This document shows positions 7,644 to 16,097 of a stretch of DNA of 64,000 nucleotides, in pieces (the stretch's first letter is position 1; every line of letters starts with the position of its first letter). This stretch comes from Acidobacteriota bacterium (GTDB taxonomy: Bacteria > Acidobacteriota > UBA6911), in contig JAAYCX010000012.1 in assembly GCA_012729555.1 (NCBI GenBank), positions 150,519-214,518 of the forward strand. The letters are read 5' to 3'. The notes beneath the pieces are model-generated. The model was not told the DNA's origin. It saw only the letters and a program-made list of their open reading frames with translations, and did no database searches. Both the position numbers and the translations under genes were made by a program.

Positions 7644-9281
7644 ATGCCGACCGACAGATCCCCCTCGCAGCCCCCTTCCCCGCCGGACCTCCCCCCCCCG
7701 GGACAGGCGGGTTCGGGCCGAAACGCCCTCCTGGTGGGGTCCGGGATCCTGTCGAGCCGCGTCGTCGGCCTGGTGCGGGAGCGCATCTTCGCCCACTACT
7801 TCGGCAACTCGGCCGCCGCCGACGCGTTCAAGGCCGCGCTCAAGATCCCCAACATCCTGCAGAACCTTTTCGGGGAAGGGGCGCTCTCCTCCTCCTTCAT
7901 CCCGGTCTACGCCCGCCTGCTGGCCTCCGGGGACCGCCGCGAGGCCGCCCGCGTAGCGCGCGTCGTCGGGTCGCTCCTCGCGCTCGCCATGTCGCTGCTG
8001 GTGCTGGCAGGGATGCTGGCGACCCCGCTGCTGATCGACCTCATCGCCCCGGGGTTCTCGGGTGAAAAGCGGGAGGCCACGATCCGCATGGTGCGCATCG
8101 TTTTCCCGGGAATCGGCCTGCTCGTGCTCTCGGCCTGGTGCCTGGGAATCCTCAACAGCCACCGCCGCTTCTTCCTCCCCTACGCGGCGCCGGTGCTCTG
8201 GAACCTGGCGATGATCGGGACCCTGGTCGGATTCGGCGGGCGGGAGGCCCCCTACCGCCTGGCGGAATACCTGGCCTGGGGTTCGGTCGCCGGAAGCCTC
8301 CTGCAGTTCGGCGTGCAGCTTCCGGCGGTTTTGCGCCTCGCCGGGGAAATCCATTTCCAGTGGGACGTCGCATCGGCCCAGGTGCGCACCGTCATCCGCA
8401 ACTTCATCCCCGGCATGGCCACGCGGGGGGTCAACCAGGTGAGCGGCGCCATAGACACCGTCCTGGCCAGCTTCCTGCCGACGGGGGCCGTGGCCGCGCT
8501 GGCCTACACCCAGACCCTCTACCTCATCCCGGTCAGCCTGTTCGGCATGTCCATTTCGAGCGCCGAACTGCCCGAAATGTCCAGCCAGCTGGGCGCCCGG
8601 GATACCGTCGCGGAGGGTTTGCGCCTCCGCCTGGACCGGGCGCTCCAGCGCGTAGCCTTTTTCGTGGTCCCCTCGGCCGCGGCCTTCCTGGCGCTCGGCG
8701 ACAGCGTGATCGGGCTCCTCTACCAGACCGGGGAATTCACCCTCGAGGACACGCGCTTCGTCTGGGCCGTGCTGGCCGGGTACACCACGGGGCTGCTGGC
8801 GGCGACCCTGGGGCGCCTGTACACCTCGGCCTTCTGGGCGCTGGGGGACACCCGGACGCCGTTTCGCTACGCCGCGATCCGGATCTCGACGGCGGCGGGG
8901 GTGGGATGGCTTCTGGCCTTCCCGGTCCCCGCATGGCTCGGCCTCCCCGCCCGGGTGGGGCTCGTGGGGCTGACGGCGGCGGCGGGGCTCGCGGCCTGGG
9001 TGGAATTCTCGCTGCTGCGCCGGGCCCTCATCCGGCGTATCGGCCGGGCCAGCCTGGCTCTCCCCCATGCCGCCCGGCTGTCGGGGGCCGCGCTGGCCGC
9101 CGCCGCCGCGGCGTACGCCCTCAAATTGTGGCTCCGGGAGCTGCCGCCCTATATTTCGGGCTCCCTGGTCCTGGCCGTTTTCGGGTCCCTCTACCTGGCC
9201 GCGGCGGCCGCGCTGGGCACGCCGGACGCGGTCCGGATCGTCCGGGCGGTGCGAAAGAGGATGCCGTTCCGGGCCGGCTAA
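7644..9281 (+). CDS. murJ: Lipid II flippase MurJ
   Basis: 545 residues of the MviN/MurJ branch of MOP exporters, with about 14 hydrophobic segments. MurJ flips lipid II across the cytoplasmic membrane. Family features include the early SSRVVGLVRERIFAHYFGNS segment, DAFKAALKIPNILQNLFGEGALSSSFIP split over residues 50-80, and the middle MATRGVNQVSGAIDTVLAS. A Pro-rich stretch of about 25 residues precedes the first membrane segment. Three bases separate it from mraY, so murG-mraY-murJ make, extend and flip lipid II from one transcript. Its end overlaps the convergent isochorismatase gene by 4 bases. Confidence 0.94.
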   Translation: MPTDRSPSQPPSPPDLPPPGQAGSGRNALLVGSGILSSRVVGLVRERIFAHYFGNSAAADAFKAALKIPNILQNLFGEGALSSSFIPVYARLLASGDRREAARVARVVGSLLALAMSLLVLAGMLATPLLIDLIAPGFSGEKREATIRMVRIVFPGIGLLVLSAWCLGILNSHRRFFLPYAAPVLWNLAMIGTLVGFGGREAPYRLAEYLAWGSVAGSLLQFGVQLPAVLRLAGEIHFQWDVASAQVRTVIRNFIPGMATRGVNQVSGAIDTVLASFLPTGAVAALAYTQTLYLIPVSLFGMSISSAELPEMSSQLGARDTVAEGLRLRLDRALQRVAFFVVPSAAAFLALGDSVIGLLYQTGEFTLEDTRFVWAVLAGYTTGLLAATLGRLYTSAFWALGDTRTPFRYAAIRISTAAGVGWLLAFPVPAWLGLPARVGLVGLTAAAGLAAWVEFSLLRRALIRRIGRASLALPHAARLSGAALAAAAAAYALKLWLRELPPYISGSLVLAVFGSLYLAAAAALGTPDAVRIVRAVRKRMPFRAG

Positions 9282-9832
9282 CCCTCCTTGAGCCTGCTCC
9301 GCAGCCGCCGGAACTCCTCGGTACCGGCGCGGCGCAGCCACTCGTACACCACCGACTCGGCCGTCGTCACGGCGATGCCGGAACGGCCCAGCCTCCGCAG
9401 GCCGATTTCGAAGTCCATCGGCCTCCGGGAGGAGGTGGCGTCGGCCGCGAGAAAAACGCTCTCCCCCTGGAAATCGAGCTCCAGCGCCGTCTGGGCCACG
9501 CACACGTGGGTTTCGATCCCCGCCAGCACGATCTGGTTGCGCCCGAGCCCGTAGATATGCTCGCTGAACCCCGGGCTGGAGACGCAGCTGAAATGAGTCT
9601 TTTCCAGCGCCCGCGTCCCGGGGAGCAGGTCCCGGATCTCCCCGATGGTGGGACCGAGCCCCGCGGGGTACTGCTCGGTGAGAACGACCGGGATTTCGAA
9701 CGTGTTCGCCGCCGCGATCAGCAGATCGATCTTCCGCAGCACCCGCTCGTGGTCGAAGACGGCGGGAAAGAGCTTTTCCTGAACATCGATGACCACCAGT
9801 ACGCTGCGCCCGCGGTCCAGAAGTTCCGACAT
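9278..9832 (-). CDS. Isochorismatase-family cysteine hydrolase
   Basis: 184 residues. The catalytic set of the cysteine-hydrolase/isochorismatase superfamily is present: Asp in VVIDVQEKLF, Lys in LEKTHFSC and Cys in GIETHVCVAQTAL, the last preceded by the cis-peptide IET. Members hydrolyse isochorismate, nicotinamide or other amides. The YcaC-like features here (EQYPAGLGPT, ATSSRRP) do not define a substrate. The start is placed at the ATG at 9832, beginning MSELLDRGRSVLVVIDVQEK; a longer upstream extension has no family support. It stands alone between convergent murJ and divergent gpmA. Confidence 0.88.
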   Translation of the reverse strand: MSELLDRGRSVLVVIDVQEKLFPAVFDHERVLRKIDLLIAAANTFEIPVVLTEQYPAGLGPTIGEIRDLLPGTRALEKTHFSCVSSPGFSEHIYGLGRNQIVLAGIETHVCVAQTALELDFQGESVFLAADATSSRRPMDFEIGLRRLGRSGIAVTTAESVVYEWLRRAGTEEFRRLRSRLKEG

Positions 9833-9946
9833 CGCCTCCCCCCTTTTTTTATCGCCCCGTTTCCATCGAAAATACCACATATGCCCGGCGGCGGGTGACA
9901 AAAGGGGAGGGATCGATTAATCTGTCCCTGTACAAGGAGGATGCCC

Positions 9947-10693
9947 GTGAAAAAAATCGTACTGCTGAGGCATGGAGAGAGCGTCTGGAACCGCGAGAAC
10001 CTTTTCACCGGCTGGACGGACGTGGACCTGAGCCAGCAGGGGACCCGGGAGGCCGTCGAAGCAGGCCGCCTGCTCCGTGCCGAAGGTTACGTCTTCGACC
10101 AGGCGTTCACCTCCGTGCTGAAGCGGGCGATCCGGACGCTCTGGCTGGCGCTGGAGGAAATGGACCTCTGCTGGATCCCGGTCTTCAACAGCTGGCGGTT
10201 GAACGAGCGGCACTACGGCGCCCTGCAGGGGCTCAACAAGGTGGCCACGGCGGAGAAGTTCGGGGCGGAACAGGTCCACGTGTGGCGTCGCTCCTACGAC
10301 ATCCGTCCCCCGGCGCTCGATCCGGGGGACGAGCGCTCCCCGGCGCGCGACCCGCGCTACGCCGGGCTGGGCCCGGGGGAAATCCCCATGGCCGAGTGCC
10401 TCAAGGACACGGTCGAACGCGTCCTCCCCTTCTGGCACGAGACGATCGTTCCGGCCGTCCGCTCCGGACGGCGCGTGCTGGTGTCGGCGCACGGCAACAG
10501 CCTGCGCGCCCTGGTCAAATACCTGGACGACATACCGGAGGCCGAGATCGTGGGGCTGAACATCCCCACCGGGATCCCGATGGTATACGAGTTCACCGAC
10601 GACATGACGCCCATCCGCCGTTACTACCTGGGAGACCCGGAAGCCGCCAGGAAGGCGGCCGAGGCGGTGGCCAACCAGGCGAAGAAGAATTGA
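9947..10693 (+). CDS. gpmA: 2,3-bisphosphoglycerate-dependent phosphoglycerate mutase
   Basis: 248 residues, the usual length for GpmA, which interconverts 2- and 3-phosphoglycerate in glycolysis. The phosphohistidine motif [19 protein letters not shown] is at residues 5-23, and the second catalytic His lies in [17 protein letters not shown]. The start is taken as GTG at 9947 ([12 protein letters not shown]): AAGGAGG at 9934-9940 runs directly into the ATG at 9941, leaving no spacing for it, while the GTG sits 6 bases away. The gene stands alone, with a promoter for the next gene right after its stop. Confidence 0.95.
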   Translation: MKKIVLLRHGESVWNRENLFTGWTDVDLSQQGTREAVEAGRLLRAEGYVFDQAFTSVLKRAIRTLWLALEEMDLCWIPVFNSWRLNERHYGALQGLNKVATAEKFGAEQVHVWRRSYDIRPPALDPGDERSPARDPRYAGLGPGEIPMAECLKDTVERVLPFWHETIVPAVRSGRRVLVSAHGNSLRALVKYLDDIPEAEIVGLNIPTGIPMVYEFTDDMTPIRRYYLGDPEAARKAAEAVANQAKKN

Positions 10694-10696
10694 CGA

Positions 10697-10724
10697 TTTA
10701 CCGGTGGCGAAAATTGTGTAATAT
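10697..10724 (+). promoter_or_regulatory. Candidate sigma70-type promoter for the ferredoxin gene
   Basis: TTTACC at 10697-10702 and TAATAT at 10719-10724 are separated by 16 bases. They lie about 100 bases before the ferredoxin ATG and just after the gpmA stop, in a locally AT-richer patch. No start-site data support it; it is read from sequence only. Confidence 0.4.
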
Positions 10725-10820
10725 CATTTCGCGGACAACGGAGGCCGCGGGCGGGGCCGAGACCCCCATGCCCGGCCTTGAGGTTCCAACCGGCGGCAAA
10801 ACAACAAGGAGAGAAAATTT

Positions 10821-11075
10821 ATGAGTCGTGTAATCATCGAGATCTGCGACAAACACCTGGCCTGCGTGGATGTCTGTCCGGTGGACTGCATTCATCCCCT
10901 CAAGGACGAGGGGGGGTTTGACGAGTGCACCCAGCTCTACATCAATCCCGACGAATGCATCGATTGCGGAGCCTGTGAAGCCGTCTGCCCGGTCAACGCG
11001 ATCTTCCCGGAAGAGGAAGTCCCGGAGCCTTCTCAGGCCTCCATCGCCGCCAACCGCGACCATTTCAAGAAATAG
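10821..11075 (+). CDS. 2[4Fe-4S] bacterial-type ferredoxin
   Basis: 84 residues with two Cys clusters: CVDVCPVDCIHP (with a preceding C near residue 9-15) and CIDCGACEAVCPVNAIF, binding two [4Fe-4S] centres. Such ferredoxins carry low-potential electrons to hydrogenases, radical-SAM enzymes and oxidoreductases in the cytoplasm. The eight-residue insertion before the second motif is common in ferredoxins of this subtype. AAGGAGAG lies about 7 bases before the ATG at 10821. Its own promoter and terminator frame it as a single-gene transcript. Confidence 0.95.
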   Translation: MSRVIIEICDKHLACVDVCPVDCIHPLKDEGGFDECTQLYINPDECIDCGACEAVCPVNAIFPEEEVPEPSQASIAANRDHFKK

Positions 11076-11100
11076 CCCCCGGGCTCCGGCCGGCCGTCAG

Positions 11101-11140
11101 GGGTCTTCCCTTGTCTCTCGGAAACGGGAAGATCCCTTTT
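11101..11140 (+). terminator. Rho-independent terminator after ferredoxin
   Basis: GGGTCTTCCC (11101-11110) pairs with GGGAAGATCCC (11126-11136) with one bulged base, followed by TTTT. It lies 25 bases after the ferredoxin stop. Confidence 0.65.
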
Positions 11141-11153
11141 CTGGATCCCTGAA

Positions 11154-12377
11154 ATGTTCTCCACCATCGCGCGCAGGATCCGCGGGGAATCCAACGCCCT
11201 CTACAGGGTCCGGGACGAGGTACGGGCCTCGGGCCGGCCCGTCGTGGACCTGGTGTCGGGCAACCTCAACGAATGCGGCTACGTCTTCCCCCAGAACCTG
11301 CTGGAGGAGATCCTCGTGGAGGCGTCACGCCGCTCCGCCGTCTACCGGCCCGACTCCTTCGGGCAGGCGGCGGCGCGTGAAGCGGTCTCGGAGTTCTACC
11401 AGAGGAGCGGCTGCGCCCTCCCGCCCGACTCGATCCTCGTCACCCCCGGGACCAGCCTCGCCTACTGGTACTGCTTCAAACTCCTGGCGGACGAAGGGGA
11501 CGAAATCCTCTGTCCCCGCCCCTCCTATCCGCTCTTCGACTACATCGCCCTGATGGGCGGCGTGAACCTGGTCCCTTATCGCATGCGGGAAGAGGAGGGG
11601 TGGGGCATCGACCTGGAGCACCTGGAAGCCAGCATCTCCACGAGGAGCCGGGCGGTGGTGCTGATCTCCCCCCACAATCCCACCGGCCACGTGGCATCGG
11701 CCGGGGAGATCGCGGGGCTCGCCGAAATCGCCCGCCGGCACGACCTGGCCATCATCAGCGACGAGGTGTTCAGCGAGGCCCTCCTTCCGGAAAAGCGATC
11801 ACTGGCGCCGGCGCCGCTCCCCCGCCCCGCCTCGAGCGGTGCGCCGCTGGTGATCACCCTCAACGGCTTCTCCAAGATGTTCGCCCTGCCGGGGATGAAA
11901 TTCGGGTGGATGGCCCTGTCGGGGGACCGGGAGAAGGTGCGCCAGGCGCTCCGCTCCCTGGAGCTCATCTCCGACACCTTCCTCCCCGTCAACGAAACCG
12001 TCCAGGCGGCGGCGCCCGGCATCTTCCAGCTGGGCAACGCGGTGAGATTCGAATTCGGAATGCGCATCCGGGACTGCTGGCGCCGGACGGAGGCGTTGCT
12101 TGCCGCCTGTTCCGGCCGCTGCAGCTATGTCCGGCCGCGGGGAGGGTTTTACGTCGCGCTCGGCATCGGCGACATGGACGAGGAACGGGCCGCGGAAAGG
12201 CTCCTTCGCGAAAGGGGCCTCCTGGTCCATCCGGGATGGTTTTACGATATGGACCCGCACCACCTGGTTTTCTGTTTCGTGCAGAAACCGGAAGTGCTCG
12301 AGGATTCCATCCCCGGGCTGTTCGAAGCGGACCCCCCGGCGGCCGGCGGCCCGGGACGGTCGGAGCCGGAACCATGA
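11154..12377 (+). CDS. Class I/II PLP-dependent aminotransferase
   Basis: 407 residues of fold-type I aminotransferase. Key regions are DSFGQAAAREAV, VTPGTSLAYWYCFKLL, the substrate/PLP segment LISPHNPTGH, IISDEVFSE (the PLP-pyridine Asp) and the Schiff-base Lys in LNGFSKMFALPGMKFGW. The closest relatives by pattern are alanine- or aspartate-type aminotransferases, but the amino donor cannot be fixed. Its stop overlaps the start of the FAH-family gene (ATGA at 12374), so the two products probably act together, for example a 2-oxo acid produced here being an acylpyruvate-like compound handled next door; that link is inference. Confidence 0.88.
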   Translation: MFSTIARRIRGESNALYRVRDEVRASGRPVVDLVSGNLNECGYVFPQNLLEEILVEASRRSAVYRPDSFGQAAAREAVSEFYQRSGCALPPDSILVTPGTSLAYWYCFKLLADEGDEILCPRPSYPLFDYIALMGGVNLVPYRMREEEGWGIDLEHLEASISTRSRAVVLISPHNPTGHVASAGEIAGLAEIARRHDLAIISDEVFSEALLPEKRSLAPAPLPRPASSGAPLVITLNGFSKMFALPGMKFGWMALSGDREKVRQALRSLELISDTFLPVNETVQAAAPGIFQLGNAVRFEFGMRIRDCWRRTEALLAACSGRCSYVRPRGGFYVALGIGDMDEERAAERLLRERGLLVHPGWFYDMDPHHLVFCFVQKPEVLEDSIPGLFEADPPAAGGPGRSEPEP

Positions 12378-13141
12378 ACTATCTGCGCTACCGGTACAGG
12401 GGAAAAGTCATGACCGGCGTCGAGGAGAGCGGCGCGGTCCGGGCCCTGCGCATGGGGCCGTGCGACGAATGCGTGGAGACGGACCCACCGGTCGGCCTGG
12501 ACCAGGTCGAGATCCTGTGCCCCTCCGAACCGACCAAGATCCTCGCCGTGGGGCTGAATTACGGCAGCCACCTCGACCACCATGCCCCGGGGACCTCGGC
12601 ACCCGCCAGTCCCGAGATCTTTTTCAAACCCCCTTCGGCCCTCCTCCCCCACGGCGGGGTGATCCGGATCCCCCCCGACGCCCACGACGTGCACTACGAG
12701 GGGGAACTCGTGATAGTCATCGGGGGGATGGCCCGGCAGGTCTCCCCCGGGGAGGCGGAAAATTACATCCTGGGCTACAGCTGCGGCATCGATGTCAGCG
12801 CCCGGATCTGGCAGAAAAACGACCTGCAGTGGTGGCGCGCCAAGGGGTGTGACACCTTCGCCCCCGCGGGACCGGTCGTGGCGGCCAACTTCGACTGGAG
12901 AAACGGGGGGATCGAGACCCGGGTCAACGGCGGTGTGGTGCAGTCGGGCCGGTTCAGCGAGTTCCTCTTCGACCCGCCGATGATCGTGAGCTATGCCAGC
13001 CGGTACCTGACGCTGATGCCGGGAGACCTCATCTATACCGGGACCCCCGGCGGCACCGGGGCGCTCCACCCGGGGGACCGGGTGGAGGTGGAGATCCCCG
13101 GAATCGGGACGCTGTGCAGCAGCGTCGCCGCAGGCGCCTGA
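12374..13141 (+). CDS. Fumarylacetoacetate hydrolase (FAH) family protein
   Basis: 255 residues. The FAH/acylpyruvase core is clear: KILAVGLNYGSHLDHH, PEIFFKPPSALLPHGG, the metal-binding VHYEGELVIVIG (E-x-E type ligands), GYSCGIDVSARIWQ and the C-terminal LMPGDLIYTGTPGGTGAL. Members hydrolyse acylpyruvates or decarboxylate oxaloacetate, using Mg2+ or Mn2+. The short N-terminal domain is typical of the bacterial single-domain group. It is translationally coupled to the preceding aminotransferase and convergent with the M23 peptidase gene. Confidence 0.9.
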   Translation: MNYLRYRYRGKVMTGVEESGAVRALRMGPCDECVETDPPVGLDQVEILCPSEPTKILAVGLNYGSHLDHHAPGTSAPASPEIFFKPPSALLPHGGVIRIPPDAHDVHYEGELVIVIGGMARQVSPGEAENYILGYSCGIDVSARIWQKNDLQWWRAKGCDTFAPAGPVVAANFDWRNGGIETRVNGGVVQSGRFSEFLFDPPMIVSYASRYLTLMPGDLIYTGTPGGTGALHPGDRVEVEIPGIGTLCSSVAAGA

Positions 13142-13152
13142 AAAAGCCGCGC

Positions 13153-14541
13153 CTACCGTTCGCCGGGGAGGGCGGCGCCCAGCTTGCGCGCGATCCGGTT
13201 CTCGATCCAGTGGCTGTCGCACCATTCGATCGAATCCACGGGAAGCCCCTGCAGGAGCACGCTGAAGTGGAGATGGTCGCCTCCGGCCAGCCCGGTTTCC
13301 CCCGTCCTGCCGATGACGTCTCCCCGCGACACCTCCTGCCCCTCCCCGGCATCCATGGACGAAAGGTGCGCGTAGATGCTCTGGAGACCGTACCCGTGGT
13401 CGATGACGATGGCGTTGCCGTAAATCCCCAGGTAGCCGGCGAAGAGCACCACTCCCGAGTTGGCCGCGGGAACCGGTGACCGCCTGACCGAAGCCAGGTC
13501 ATAACCCAGGTGGGTCTGGACGTCCACCTCCCGCCCCTCGTAGAGATAGGACCTCCGCTGGGCGAACGAGGCCGTCGTCTTGCTGTTGGGCATCATCACG
13601 AATTCCCCGCGCCAGAGGAAACCGGGGGTGGTCTTCCGCGCCAGGGCCAGGATCGTCTCCTGGTTCGCGTCGCGCATCTCGCGGTTTATGGCCAGGTAGC
13701 TCTCGAGCAGGGTCCCCCGCTCCCGGAACTCGGGGGTCCGGGAAACGATCGCCGGCACCACCTTGTCGAGGAAGGGGTCGGAGACCTGGATGGTGTCGGT
13801 CCGCAGCGGCCTCGGGAAGAAACGGTCGATGAAACCCGCCTCCGCCGCGTTCCCCGCGGCGTCCTCGGCCACCAGCCGGACCTCGGGCCGGTCCATGTCA
13901 TAGGGGACGGCAAAGAGCGCGAACCGGTCGTGCGCCCCCCCGCCCGGAAGCGGGAATCCCGGGAACCACCAGGAGCCGGCGCGCACGCCGTCACGCACGG
14001 CCGATTCCCCGACGCTGTAAACGACGACTTCGCACCCCCCCTGGCGGACGTAGGTCTGGGACGACCGGACCTGGAGCGACGGTGGAGTCAGGCGGACCGG
14101 CAGGGTCAGTTCCTCGACATGGGGATCCGGGTGCCGGAGCCAGGTCGGGGCCCGCTCGCTCGTCACGCGGATGGTCGCTTCCCCCCCGGTCAGGGCGGGA
14201 AGGCTCTCGCGGCCGGCGTCGACCCCGATCACATCCCGCACGGTCCCGGATCCCAGGAACGGAATCTGCGAAGCGGGGGTGTAGGCTTTTTCGAACAGCG
14301 GCGCGGAATGCTCCCCCTGCACGAGTTCGATCCGGACCCGCGACAGTCCCCTCCGCGGCTCGGCGATCTCGACCGTCACGGGCGTCCTCTTGCCGATGAC
14401 GCTCATCGCCGGTTGAATACGGACATCGGGTGTTCCCCCGACCCGGAAAATGCCCTGGGCGAGAACGGCCAGAAGGCACGCACAGACGATCAAAGCCACC
14501 GGTTTGAGGGAACGCCCTCCTCGCATTGCCGCATCCGCCAT
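13153..14541 (-). CDS. Exported M23 family metallopeptidase (LytM-type)
   Basis: 462 residues. One N-terminal membrane segment or signal anchor (LKPVALIVCACLLAVLAQGI) precedes about 300 residues of beta-rich sequence without a recognised domain, then a C-terminal M23 domain with metal ligands in THLGYDLAS (H-x-x-x-D) and GGDHLHFSVL (H-x-H), plus the lysostaphin-like HGYGLQSIYAHLSS. M23 enzymes cut peptidoglycan cross-links or act as amidase activators in the periplasm. The ATG at 14541 has GGGAGGG about 10 bases upstream. The active site is complete, so it is likely an enzyme rather than a degenerate activator. Confidence 0.9.
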   Translation of the reverse strand: MADAAMRGGRSLKPVALIVCACLLAVLAQGIFRVGGTPDVRIQPAMSVIGKRTPVTVEIAEPRRGLSRVRIELVQGEHSAPLFEKAYTPASQIPFLGSGTVRDVIGVDAGRESLPALTGGEATIRVTSERAPTWLRHPDPHVEELTLPVRLTPPSLQVRSSQTYVRQGGCEVVVYSVGESAVRDGVRAGSWWFPGFPLPGGGAHDRFALFAVPYDMDRPEVRLVAEDAAGNAAEAGFIDRFFPRPLRTDTIQVSDPFLDKVVPAIVSRTPEFRERGTLLESYLAINREMRDANQETILALARKTTPGFLWRGEFVMMPNSKTTASFAQRRSYLYEGREVDVQTHLGYDLASVRRSPVPAANSGVVLFAGYLGIYGNAIVIDHGYGLQSIYAHLSSMDAGEGQEVSRGDVIGRTGETGLAGGDHLHFSVLLQGLPVDSIEWCDSHWIENRIARKLGAALPGER

Positions 14542-14651
14542 GATTTCACAGCCCTCCCCTTGTTTTGACCGGCCCAGTGTACCACTCCTCGGCCCCCGGT
14601 TGCAGGGGCGCAGGAGCGAAAGCGCCCGCCCGAAAGCCGCCGCGGTTAAGT

Positions 14652-14684
14652 TGATTGCTCCAAGCTCTGCAATCAGTGTATGAT
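14652..14684 (+). promoter_or_regulatory. Candidate promoter with internal inverted repeat
   Basis: TTGCTC (14655-14660) and TATGAT (14679-14684) are 18 bases apart. TGATTGC at 14652-14658 pairs with GCAATCA at 14669-14675 across ten bases, so a dimeric repressor could cover the promoter. It lies about 60 bases upstream of the small lipoprotein gene. No regulator is identified. Confidence 0.35.
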
Positions 14685-14741
14685 GGGCCGACAACGCACA
14701 AGCGTGCTCTCGGATCAGGTTCTATGCAAGGAGGCAGTGCG

Positions 14742-15095
14742 ATGAAAAAGCTTTCAACGGCGGTTTTTCTCGGCCTGTGGATTTTGGTTTCGCTGGGCTG
14801 TTCTTCGACCCCTTCGGGAACGGTGGCGGTCAAGGATCTTCAGGAAAGCATCGCCGACCGGATCGGACAGGAGGTCGTGGTGGTGGGGATGGCGGACACC
14901 CGGACTCCCATGGCCTCGTTCAAGATGTTCAAGCTTTCGTCGGGGAACAACTACGTCTGGGCCTCGATCCCGGAAGACGCCGAGGAACCCCCCCAGGGGC
15001 TCAAGGTGCGGGTCACCGGGACCGTCCAGCAGAAGGAATTCCCCGCCATGGGGAACGTGTTTTTCATCGAATCGACCAGGGTGGGGATGGAATAG
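14742..15095 (+). CDS. Small lipoprotein with an OB-fold-like domain
   Basis: 117 residues. The signal peptide ends in the lipobox SLGC (Cys about residue 21), so the mature protein should be lipid-anchored in the envelope. The remainder, with VKDLQESIADRIGQEVVVVG and LKVRVTGTVQQKEF, looks like a single small beta-barrel of the nucleic-acid-binding/OB type seen in YgiW- or NirD-like envelope proteins. I do not recognise a specific family. AAGGAGG lies 7 bases before the ATG at 14742. It is followed by a palindromic repeat. Confidence 0.75.
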   Translation: MKKLSTAVFLGLWILVSLGCSSTPSGTVAVKDLQESIADRIGQEVVVVGMADTRTPMASFKMFKLSSGNNYVWASIPEDAEEPPQGLKVRVTGTVQQKEFPAMGNVFFIESTRVGME

Positions 15096-15115
15096 ACGCA
15101 GCGATCGAATACGGG

Positions 15116-15137
15116 GGGACAGTCCCGAGACTGTCCC
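15116..15137. repeat. GGGACAGTC palindrome, copy B
   Basis: Perfect inverted repeat with arms GGGACAGTC and GACTGTCCC around CCGA. It lies between the 3' ends of the lipoprotein gene (15095) and the convergent nucleosidase gene (15158). It has the same arm sequence as copies at 3283, 20202 and 21087 but a different loop. Confidence 0.8.
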
Positions 15138-15157
15138 TGCTTCCCGGACCTCAGCGG

Positions 15158-15886
15158 CTACAGATACCGATCCAGAAACCTCTCAAGGCTCGTCCCGGCC
15201 ACCGCGGCGTGCTCTCTCCACTGCCGCCAGGTGCGGCCCATTCCCGTGCGCAGGAGGGTTTTCACCCGGTCCCCCACCCCCGAGGAGGGATCGAAGGCGA
15301 ACGGTTGCAGAAACGTGTCCCGGGCCTCGTCGCTGACCGCCCGGACGCAGCCCAGGCGCACACCGGCGCATGCGGCCACCCTGGCCAGGGCGGCCGTTTC
15401 CATGTCCACGATCGAGGCGTGAAACGACCGGAACAGGATCTCCTTGTGCGCAGGGTTCCCCAGAACGTGGGGAGATGTGAGGACCGTCCCGGCCGTCGCC
15501 CCGATTCCGGCGGCCGCGGAGAGGAGCGCCTGGGCGTCGGCGAGGTCGAACGTCCCCCCGGCCCGGACCCTGCTCCAGTCCGGGTCCGCCCCGTCGAGGC
15601 TGAGTTCGATCGCCCGCGTCGCGGCCACCAGGCTCCCCAGTTTCAGGTCCGGATCGAGCGCCCCGGCGTAGCCCACCACGAGGATCCGCTCGGGACGGAC
15701 TTTTTCCAGCGCGGCCGCGAGGTTCCGGGCCGCCTTTTCCGGCCCCACGCCCGCCCGCAGGAAGCCCACCGCCCTCCCGTCCCGCGTACCGCGCCGCAGT
15801 CGACCGCCCGACGCGCTCTCCAGCCCGCGGCAGAGCCTCATCCCCGCCTTCAGTTCCTCTTCGAGTGCAGCGACCACCAGGAGCAT
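15158..15886 (-). CDS. Nucleoside phosphorylase/nucleosidase superfamily protein (MTA/SAH nucleosidase-like)
   Basis: 242 residues. N-terminal LLVVAALEEELKAGM, the phosphate/ribose loop region FLRAGVGPEKAARNLAAAL, GYAGALDPDLKLGSLVAA, and the ribose-binding and catalytic segments SIVDMETAALARVA and CVRAVSDEARD place it in the PNP/UDP phosphorylase fold. The M-E pair contacts the ribose, and the Asp in AVSDEA is the usual purine-protonating residue. It might cleave methylthioadenosine or S-adenosylhomocysteine, or be the hopanoid-type phosphorylase HpnG; the window has no hopanoid genes to favour the latter. It stands alone. Confidence 0.75.
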   Translation of the reverse strand: MLLVVAALEEELKAGMRLCRGLESASGGRLRRGTRDGRAVGFLRAGVGPEKAARNLAAALEKVRPERILVVGYAGALDPDLKLGSLVAATRAIELSLDGADPDWSRVRAGGTFDLADAQALLSAAAGIGATAGTVLTSPHVLGNPAHKEILFRSFHASIVDMETAALARVAACAGVRLGCVRAVSDEARDTFLQPFAFDPSSGVGDRVKTLLRTGMGRTWRQWREHAAVAGTSLERFLDRYL

Positions 15887-15993
15887 AGGGTTTCAGGATA
15901 GGACGGCCGGCGCCGCGAAACAAGCGCCATTCCGCCGCTCCTCCGCCCGCTCCCGCCCGGGATCCTCCGGTGAGAGGAGGGGGGAAGATATAT

Positions 15994-16023
15994 TTGAACC
16001 GGCCGCAAATATTGGGGTATAGG
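15994..16023 (+). promoter_or_regulatory. Candidate sigma70-type promoter for the TPR gene
   Basis: TTGAAC (15994-15999) and TATAGG (16018-16023) are 18 bases apart. They lie about 75 bases before the ATG at 16098, in an AT-rich patch unlike the surroundings. Confidence 0.4.
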
Positions 16024-16097
16024 TATGATGACAGGGACACGGGCGGAATTCCCCCGTCCCGCAATCCATCAAGTCAAGGGAGGAGAGGAAGGAGACG

